Source: an uncultured Planctomycetaceae bacterium
GTDB lineage: Bacteria > Planctomycetota > Planctomycetia > Pirellulales > Lacipirellulaceae
DNA length: 9,827 nucleotides
Reading direction: 5' to 3'
NCBI GenBank assembly: GCA_937860165.1
Contig: CALMBE010000782.1
Span: 1-9,827 of the forward strand
This document shows, piece by piece, positions 4,875-9,827 of this stretch (within the stretch, counting starts at the first letter, position 1; every line of letters starts with the position of its first letter). A program made the translations under genes and the position numbers. The notes beneath the pieces were generated by a model, which was not told the origin of the DNA, did no database searches, and saw only the letters and a program-made list of their open reading frames with translations.

Positions 4875-7253
4875 ATGGATCCTGCTTCCACATTACCGAC
4901 ACTTCTCATGACCGCCTGGCTGGTGCCGTTGGCCTCGTTCGTGTTGATTGTGTTATTTGGCAAATTCATGGGACCCCATGGCAAGGGAGCCGGCTACTTG
5001 TCGGTGTTGGCCATCGTCACATCTGCAATCTTGAGCCTGATCGCGCTCTTCGGTGTCTGGCTCCCCAACCACGAACTCCCAACCCCCACCCACCACACGG
5101 GCGAGCCCGCTTCAGCGGGCGGGGACACAAAAACTTCAGCGGGCGGGGAACATGCTGAACACCCCAACAACGCCCCCCCCTCCGCCTATTTCGGCAACTG
5201 GTACTCGCTCGGCGAATTCGGAAAACTGAAGCTGACCATCGGCTATTACATCGACTCCCTGACCCTAGGAATGTTTTGCATGGTCGGCATCATTGCCTCG
5301 TGCGTCCATTTCTATGCCCTTGGCTACATGCACGACGAATTGCATGAACCCTTCGTGGATCACGAAGTCACCCTGACCAGTGGCGAACACTTGCATCGCA
5401 AGGGTCGCTTTTATCGCTTCTTCCAGTACCTCTCGCTGTTCTGTTTCAGCATGTTTGGGATCGTCATCTCTGGCAATCTGGCGATGGTGTTCGTCTTCTG
5501 GGAACTGGTGGGGATCTGCTCGTACTTCTTGATCGGATTTTACATCGAACGCCACAGTGCTTCGACCGCCGCCAATAAGGCCTTCATCGTAAACCGAGTC
5601 GGTGACTTCGGCATGTTGATCGGCATGATGGCCCTGTGGTCGAGTGTCGGCACGTTCGCATTCGGTGACTTAAAAAACAAGGAAGGGGATGTGGTCGAAG
5701 TGGGCTTGTTTAGTCAGCTCCGCACCGAGGAAAACCACTATCACCTCGCCCCCACCCAAGAAATAATCGCCGAAGAATCCCGCATGACCGGCGAGCCCGC
5801 TTCAGCGGGCGGGGCGACAGAATCCCCCACCAACAAGCCAGGCCAATGGCTCCTCTTAATCGCGGGAGTCGGCATCTTCTGCGGCTGCGTGGGCAAGAGC
5901 GCCCAATTCCCTCTGCATGTCTGGCTCCCCGATGCCATGGAGGGCCCCACCCCCGTTTCTGCCCTGGTCCACTCGGCCACGATGGTCGCCGCGGGGGTTT
6001 ATTTGGTCGGTCGGTTTTACCCTGTATTCACTCCAGAAACCTTGTTGGTCATCGCCTACATTGGGTGCATCACACTGCTAATCGCCGCCACGATTGCCAT
6101 TACCGCTACCGATATCAAGCGCGTCCTCGCCTACTCCACGGTGAGCCAACTCGGATACATGATGCTCTCGCTCGGCCTGGGTGGCTGGGTCGCCGGGATG
6201 TTTCACCTGATTACCCATGCCTTCTTCAAGGGCCTCCTGTTCCTGTGCTCGGGCTCGGTGATTCATGCCGTGCATACCAACGACATGACCCAGATGGGTG
6301 GCCTGCGGAAGAAAATGCCGATCACCGCCTACACGATGCTTGTCGGTTGTCTGGCAATCATCGGAGCGGGCATTCCCCTCTCGAATTTCGGCTTGAGCGG
6401 CTACTATTCCAAGGATGCCATCATCGAACAGGCTTGGAGTTTTGCCAACGCGAATCCCCAACACCAAATTCTCAAGTGGGCGCCGATCGCCGGCGCGATG
6501 ATTACGGCGTTTTACATGTTCCGACTGTGGTATCTGACGTTTGCCGGCAAGCCCCGCGATCAGCATCGCTTCGATCACGCCCACGAGTCGCCACGGGTGA
6601 TGACGACCCCCCTGATCGTGCTGGCCATTTTTGCAGTGGCGATTGGCTGGCCGATCTTCCATGTCACCGATCTGCTGGAACAAGGCCGACCCGTGGGGAC
6701 CCAGGCCACCACGCACGGCGAATTGTTGACTGCCTTGGTGATTCCCGACGAACACCTCAGTCACGAACCGGCGATCAAGACCCCGGCGGGAATTGCCGCC
6801 TTCTGCACCGCCGCTGCGGGCCTCCTATTGGCCACGGTCATTTATCTCTGGCGGATGCTTAATCCCGATGAGCTCAAGCAAAGCTTTAAGCCGGTCCATG
6901 CCTTTTTATGGAACAAGTGGTATTTCGACGAGCTGTATCACTACCTATTTGTCCTTCCGACAAAAGGAATTGCAAGCATCGCCTCGTGGTTTGATCGCGG
7001 CATTATCGATTCCATCCTGCACGGTTCGGCGGCAATTTGCCGCACGGGGTCGAAGGTTGTCGATTCGTTGTTCGATCAAACCATGGTTGATGGCACTGTG
7101 GATACGTTTGCCAGCGGAACCTGGAACTTTGGACTCTGGTTGCGACGACTCCAGACTGGAAGTTTGCGACAATATGTCATGTTTATCGTGGTGGGGACGG
7201 TGCTCTTGTTTGTGATGATCACCTTCGCCCAAAGTTATCTGACTCCGAGTTAA
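4875..7253 (+). CDS. nuoL: NADH-quinone oxidoreductase subunit L (NuoL), enlarged
   Basis: NuoL (ND5) is the distal antiporter-like proton pump of complex I, with a long lateral C-terminal helix. Expected functional residues are present: E210 in FWELVGICSYFLIGFY (E144 in E. coli), K341 in VGKSAQFPLHVWLPDA (K229), H366 (H254), H444, H448 and K452 in FHLITHAFFKGLLF (H334, H338, K342), and probably K513 in YYSKDAII (K399). The C-terminal region ends in the typical LQTGSLRQYVMFIVVG segment. At 792 aa it is far longer than the E. coli protein (about 613). The excess lies mainly in two hydrophilic loops, about residues 68-105 and 265-322. Each holds an in-frame copy of one palindromic repeat, read as GEPASAGG (76-83 and 306-313). 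A run of eight C lies at 5173-5180. The ATG at 4875 has no clear ribosome site; the ATG at 4908 is an alternative. Confidence 0.97.
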   Translation: MDPASTLPTLLMTAWLVPLASFVLIVLFGKFMGPHGKGAGYLSVLAIVTSAILSLIALFGVWLPNHELPTPTHHTGEPASAGGDTKTSAGGEHAEHPNNAPPSAYFGNWYSLGEFGKLKLTIGYYIDSLTLGMFCMVGIIASCVHFYALGYMHDELHEPFVDHEVTLTSGEHLHRKGRFYRFFQYLSLFCFSMFGIVISGNLAMVFVFWELVGICSYFLIGFYIERHSASTAANKAFIVNRVGDFGMLIGMMALWSSVGTFAFGDLKNKEGDVVEVGLFSQLRTEENHYHLAPTQEIIAEESRMTGEPASAGGATESPTNKPGQWLLLIAGVGIFCGCVGKSAQFPLHVWLPDAMEGPTPVSALVHSATMVAAGVYLVGRFYPVFTPETLLVIAYIGCITLLIAATIAITATDIKRVLAYSTVSQLGYMMLSLGLGGWVAGMFHLITHAFFKGLLFLCSGSVIHAVHTNDMTQMGGLRKKMPITAYTMLVGCLAIIGAGIPLSNFGLSGYYSKDAIIEQAWSFANANPQHQILKWAPIAGAMITAFYMFRLWYLTFAGKPRDQHRFDHAHESPRVMTTPLIVLAIFAVAIGWPIFHVTDLLEQGRPVGTQATTHGELLTALVIPDEHLSHEPAIKTPAGIAAFCTAAAGLLLATVIYLWRMLNPDELKQSFKPVHAFLWNKWYFDELYHYLFVLPTKGIASIASWFDRGIIDSILHGSAAICRTGSKVVDSLFDQTMVDGTVDTFASGTWNFGLWLRRLQTGSLRQYVMFIVVGTVLLFVMITFAQSYLTPS
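5100..5124 (+). repeat. Palindromic repeat, copy 1 (inside nuoL)
   Basis: This 25-bp sequence is identical to 5790-5814. Its core GCCCGCTTCAGCGGGC (5105-5120) is a near-perfect palindrome with 6-7 bp GC-rich arms around a TTCA/TC centre, and GGGG follows it. It starts at a codon boundary and is read as GEPASAGG, residues 76-83 of NuoL. It lies in a low-complexity Pro/His/Gly-rich loop not shared with E. coli NuoL. Confidence 0.9.
5134..5149 (+). repeat. Truncated third copy of the palindromic repeat (inside nuoL)
   Basis: CTTCAGCGGGCGGGGA repeats bases 5110-5125 of copy 1 exactly, 24 bp downstream, and in the same frame because 24 is eight codons. It lacks the left arm, so it cannot form the hairpin alone. 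It adds a second SAGG to the protein. A local 24-bp duplication is the simplest explanation. Confidence 0.8.
5790..5814 (+). repeat. Palindromic repeat, copy 2 (inside nuoL)
   Basis: This copy is identical over 25 bp to 5100-5124. It lies exactly 690 bp (230 codons) downstream, so it is read in the same frame as GEPASAGG, residues 306-313. It sits in the second expanded NuoL loop, between the conserved glutamate and lysine helices. Flanking bases differ from copy 1, although a loosely similar A/C-rich stretch follows both. Confidence 0.9.
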
Positions 7254-7355
7254 GCGCAGAGATCCAGCCCTACCGAAGCGAAAATCACTTGGTTTCCCAG
7301 GCTCTCGACACTTAGCTCTTGACCCCCGACTTTTTTTCAACGATTGCGAAGAAAA
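7254..7355 (+). other. Spacer between nuoL and nuoM
   Basis: This is the longest gap inside the nuo block (102 bp to the preferred nuoM start). It contains a run of seven T (7331-7337) but no GC-rich stem before it. I see no good promoter pair or strong ribosome site; only the A/G-rich GCGAAGAAAA precedes the nuoM ATG. An internal promoter cannot be excluded. Confidence 0.3.
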
Positions 7356-9173
7356 ATGATGACTCTCAGCGACCCCAAGGTTTATCTGAGCTTGTTGGTT
7401 TTCCTCCCGGCATTGGGGGCCTTGGTGATCAGTCTGCTCCCTCGGCTGACTGATGATTCGTACAAACTGATCAGCTTAGCGATCACCATCGTGGTGTTCC
7501 TGCTCACCCTTGGTTTCTTCCGCGAAGGGGCCCCCATCGCGTTCGAGCCGGGCGTGGCGGAAATGCAAAATATGTTCAACCTGGATTGGATTCCTTCCTT
7601 CGGCATCCAATACTTCATGGCCATCGATGGCATTAGCTTCCCCCTGGTTGTGCTAACCGCGTTTCTCTCCGTGCTGGCCATGGGGGCTAGTTGGCCAATC
7701 AATAAGCATGTGAAAGCCTATTGCATCTTGTTCCTGCTACTCGAAACGGGCATGTTGGGCGTGTTCCTGGCCCTGGATTTCTTCCTGTTCTACGTGTTCT
7801 GGGAAGTCATGCTGCTGCCGATGTATTTTCTCATTGGCGTGTGGGGTGGCCCGCGACGCGAATATGCCGCGATCAAGTTTTTTCTCTATACGCTCGTGGG
7901 AAGCGTGCTCATGTTGATCGCGATCCTGATGCTCTACTTCAACAGCGACCTCACGCGACTTTCCGCTCCGCAATTAGCCGAAGCCGGAATTCTGCAAACT
8001 ACGGAAGGCGAAACTGCCGAGGCGGCCCTGGCGAAATGGGCCGCTGGCGATAACACGTTGGCCCGCAAGTATGCCGAGATCACCAAGGAAACCGATCTGG
8101 CGCAACGCAAACAACTTCACACATTCAACATTCTGGCCCTGCAACAAATGGGGCAGCATACCGATCTCTTTGACAGCGAAGTCCTCTGGGGAAAAAGCAT
8201 CCAGTGGTGGGCGTTCTTGCTGCTCTTTATCGGCTTCGTGATCAAGGTGCCGAGCGTGCCCCTGCATACGTGGCTCCCCGATGCCCACGTCGAAGCCCCG
8301 ACGCCGATCTCGATGATCCTGGCCGGCGTGTTGCTCAAAATGGGGGGCTATGGCATCCTGCGAATTTGTTACCCCATCTGTCCCGGTGCCGGTTACGACC
8401 TCGCCTACTTCGTCTGTTTTGTCGGCGTGCTGAGCATGGTTTACGGAGCGTTTGCCGCTCTCGCCCAGAAGGACTTTAAGCGAATGGTCGCCTACAGTTC
8501 GGTGAGCCACATGGGCTATGTCGTGCTGGGGATGGGGGTCTGGAGCGCTTACGCTGACACGGGTTACGTCACCGATTATTGGAAAATGGGCACCAACGGG
8601 GCCATGTTTCAGATGATCGCCCACGGCATCAGTTCGGCTGGCATGTTCTTTATGGTCGGTGTGATTTATGACCGCGTGCATCATCGCAACCTCGACCAGT
8701 TCGGGGGGCTCTTTGCCAAAATGCCCGTCTACAGTGGGCTAGCGATCGGAATCTTTTTCGCCGGGCTGGGACTTCCCGGCCTGTGTGGATTTATCGGAGA
8801 AGTATTTGTCGTCTTCTCCGCCTTTAAGTACAGCCCGCTGCTGGCGGTCGTATCCGCTGGGGTTGTGATTCTGACCGCGGGCTACATTCTGTGGGCCATC
8901 CAGCGCGTCTATCTGGGGGCTGAGTACAAGGGGCCCCACGGTGAAGCCCTCACCCCCATGACGATGCGCGAACTGGCAATCGGTGTACCCCTGTTGGCTT
9001 TTGCCATTGTGTTTGGCATCTATCCCACCGCGATGCTTAATTACATGCAACCCTCGATTGATCGCCAAGTCGATCGACTCGCCGTCTGGACACAGGAACA
9101 CGACGCGCGTGCCACTGCCGTCAACCCCCGCGGCGGCGAAGAAGGCCAAGTAGCGCTCAAGGACATTTTCTGA
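7356..9173 (+). CDS. nuoM: NADH-quinone oxidoreductase subunit M (NuoM), enlarged
   Basis: NuoM (ND4) is the middle antiporter-like proton pump of complex I. Key residues, numbered from the ATG at 7356, are E150 in FYVFWEVMLLPMYFLIGVWGG (E144 in E. coli), K297 in VIKVPSVPLHTWLPDAHVEAPTP (K234), K328 in GVLLKMGGYG (K265), and E482 in GFIGEVFVVFSAFK, which matches the region of E407. The length of 605 aa exceeds the E. coli protein by about 100. Most of the excess is one charged, alanine-rich block at about residues 197-281, between the E150 and K297 helices. It looks helical and soluble. The frame opens 12 bases earlier at a TTG (7344). The ATG at 7356 is preferred because it is a standard start, and the ATG at 7359 is equally possible. 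The C-terminus ends in a short hydrophilic tail. The gene lies 66 bp before nuoN. Confidence 0.96.
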   Translation: MMTLSDPKVYLSLLVFLPALGALVISLLPRLTDDSYKLISLAITIVVFLLTLGFFREGAPIAFEPGVAEMQNMFNLDWIPSFGIQYFMAIDGISFPLVVLTAFLSVLAMGASWPINKHVKAYCILFLLLETGMLGVFLALDFFLFYVFWEVMLLPMYFLIGVWGGPRREYAAIKFFLYTLVGSVLMLIAILMLYFNSDLTRLSAPQLAEAGILQTTEGETAEAALAKWAAGDNTLARKYAEITKETDLAQRKQLHTFNILALQQMGQHTDLFDSEVLWGKSIQWWAFLLLFIGFVIKVPSVPLHTWLPDAHVEAPTPISMILAGVLLKMGGYGILRICYPICPGAGYDLAYFVCFVGVLSMVYGAFAALAQKDFKRMVAYSSVSHMGYVVLGMGVWSAYADTGYVTDYWKMGTNGAMFQMIAHGISSAGMFFMVGVIYDRVHHRNLDQFGGLFAKMPVYSGLAIGIFFAGLGLPGLCGFIGEVFVVFSAFKYSPLLAVVSAGVVILTAGYILWAIQRVYLGAEYKGPHGEALTPMTMRELAIGVPLLAFAIVFGIYPTAMLNYMQPSIDRQVDRLAVWTQEHDARATAVNPRGGEEGQVALKDIF

Positions 9174-9201
9174 TTGTCTGCATTACTTCGTTCAGCAGTT
9201 T

Positions 9202-9232
9202 CCCTTTACCTGAATTGCCCTTAACCCGAATT
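9202..9232 (+). repeat. Imperfect 16-bp tandem repeat in the nuoM-nuoN spacer
   Basis: CCCTTTACCTGAATT (9202-9216) is repeated as CCCTTAACCCGAATT (9218-9232), with 13 of 15 bases matching and a period of 16 bp. The second unit ends 7 bases before the nuoN GTG. It may be a degenerate duplication or chance; no function is evident. Confidence 0.4.
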
Positions 9233-9239
9233 AATCGTC

Positions 9240-9827
9240 GTGCATCTAGTTTCCTTACAACAAATCGTAGATTCGCTCCTGGGCAACACGCTCGACGCTA
9301 GCCTGCCCTTGTTCCGTCCGGAACTGGCACTCTGCATGACGATTGTCCTCTTGTTGCTGGTGCGCGTGTTCAAGGGTGGCGAGGCCATTCCTTCCTTCTT
9401 GATTGCCCTGGTGGGTTCGCTGACGGCACTTTGGTTTGCGCTCCCTACCGATGGTATCGCCTCGTGGGGATCGCTCGGACGCCAAGAAATCTTCACCGGC
9501 ATGTTGGTCTACGACTCCCTGACCGCATTCATCCGGGTATTCCTCCTGGTGTTTGTCGTGCTTTTTATTGTTCTCTCCCGCTTAACTGGCATCGCCGACG
9601 CCAAAGATGGACAAGACTATTACACGCTCGTGCTGGGGTCGACACTCGGGATGTGCATTATGGCCTCGTCGAATCACTTGATGATGCTGTTCATGGGAAT
9701 CGAAATGGCCAGCGTTCCCTCCTATGTGTTGGCCGGCGTTGTCAAAGGCCGTCAACGCAGTAGCGAAGCCGCCCTCAAGTATGCCGTCTACGGGGCTGGC
9801 ACCGCCGGGGTGATGCTTTATGGGGTC
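9240..9827 (+). CDS. nuoN: NADH-quinone oxidoreductase subunit N (NuoN), partial
   Basis: The open frame runs from a GTG at 9240 to the window edge (196 codons, no stop), so the gene is cut by the window. NuoN (ND2) is the antiporter-like proton pump nearest to NuoK and the quinone module. The visible part includes several hydrophobic segments and the functional glutamate E155 in LFMGIEMASVPSYVLAG (E133 in E. coli). It also has K180 in SSEAALKYAVYGAG (K158 in E. coli); the 25-residue spacing is the same as in E. coli. An in-frame TAA lies six codons upstream, and GTG 9240 is the first start after it. No Shine-Dalgarno sequence is seen. The gene completes the L-M-N order of pump subunits and follows nuoM by 66 bp. 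About 60% of the expected protein lies beyond the edge. Confidence 0.95.
   Translation, partial: MHLVSLQQIVDSLLGNTLDASLPLFRPELALCMTIVLLLLVRVFKGGEAIPSFLIALVGSLTALWFALPTDGIASWGSLGRQEIFTGMLVYDSLTAFIRVFLLVFVVLFIVLSRLTGIADAKDGQDYYTLVLGSTLGMCIMASSNHLMMLFMGIEMASVPSYVLAGVVKGRQRSSEAALKYAVYGAGTAGVMLYGV

Noticed and set aside
5100..5149. CRISPR-like array in nuoL
   Set aside because: There are only two full copies 690 bp apart and one partial copy, with no regular spacers, and all of it is translated within NuoL.
6078..6764. Long minus-strand open frames opposite nuoL and nuoM (also 7974-8684)
   Set aside because: They mirror the conserved coding strand and encode His/Gln/Gly-rich sequence with no domain or ribosome site.
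5846..6862. A 338-codon plus-strand open frame overlapping nuoL
   Set aside because: It lies in another frame of nuoL, whose frame encodes a fully recognisable ND5 core. The overlapping product is Arg/Pro/His-rich with no known domain, as expected from a GC-biased shadow.
7319..7337. Possible intrinsic terminator or promoter (TTGACC followed by seven T) between nuoL and nuoM
   Set aside because: No GC-rich stem precedes the T-run, and no acceptable -10 box lies 16-18 bp from TTGACC. A terminator inside the block would also be unexpected.

Overview
The window is a moderately GC-rich stretch of bacterial chromosome. Most of it (about 2589 to the right edge) is a plus-strand block of membrane-arm genes of respiratory complex I (NADH:quinone oxidoreductase), in the order nuoH, nuoJ, nuoK, nuoL, nuoM, nuoN; nuoN runs off the window. 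The left quarter holds two minus-strand genes that look like glycosyltransferases, transcribed away from the nuo block. A planctomycete of the Pirellulales type is my best guess. It rests on the split nuo gene order, the oversized NuoL, NuoM and NuoH, the GTG starts, the scarcity of Shine-Dalgarno sites and the GC-rich palindromic repeats; no marker gene here proves it.

Layout. Positions 1-152 are non-coding, with short repeats and a hairpin downstream of the minus-strand pair. 153-1022 (minus) is a GT-A-like putative glycosyltransferase. 1054-2469 (minus) is a membrane-anchored family 2 glycosyltransferase resembling the ceramide glucosyltransferase/HpnI group. Its true start may be the GTG at 2310. 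About 120 bp (or 280 bp with the later start) separates it from the divergent nuo genes and must hold both promoters. From 2589 onward the nuo genes follow with gaps of 2, 46, 30, 102 and 66 bp. No gap between genes exceeds 300 bp.

How the genes work together. NuoH forms the quinone-site floor and the junction with the peripheral arm. NuoJ and NuoK form the central proton channel region. NuoL, NuoM and NuoN are the three antiporter-like proton pumps. The glutamates and lysines essential in E. coli are visible in NuoK, NuoL, NuoM and the NuoN fragment, so the module looks functional. The hydrophilic-arm genes (nuoB, C, D, E, F, G, I) and nuoA are not in the window. nuoI, which usually sits between nuoH and nuoJ, is missing there, so the rest of complex I must be encoded elsewhere or lie outside this window.

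The most unusual signal is in nuoL. An identical 25-bp GC-rich palindromic repeat occurs twice, in the same reading frame, 690 bp apart (5100-5124 and 5790-5814), with a truncated third copy at 5134-5149. Both sites lie in expanded hydrophilic loops of NuoL. This looks like a small dispersed element that has entered a core respiratory gene without breaking it, comparable in principle to the palindromic elements found inside Rickettsia genes. The rest of the window is mostly conventional.
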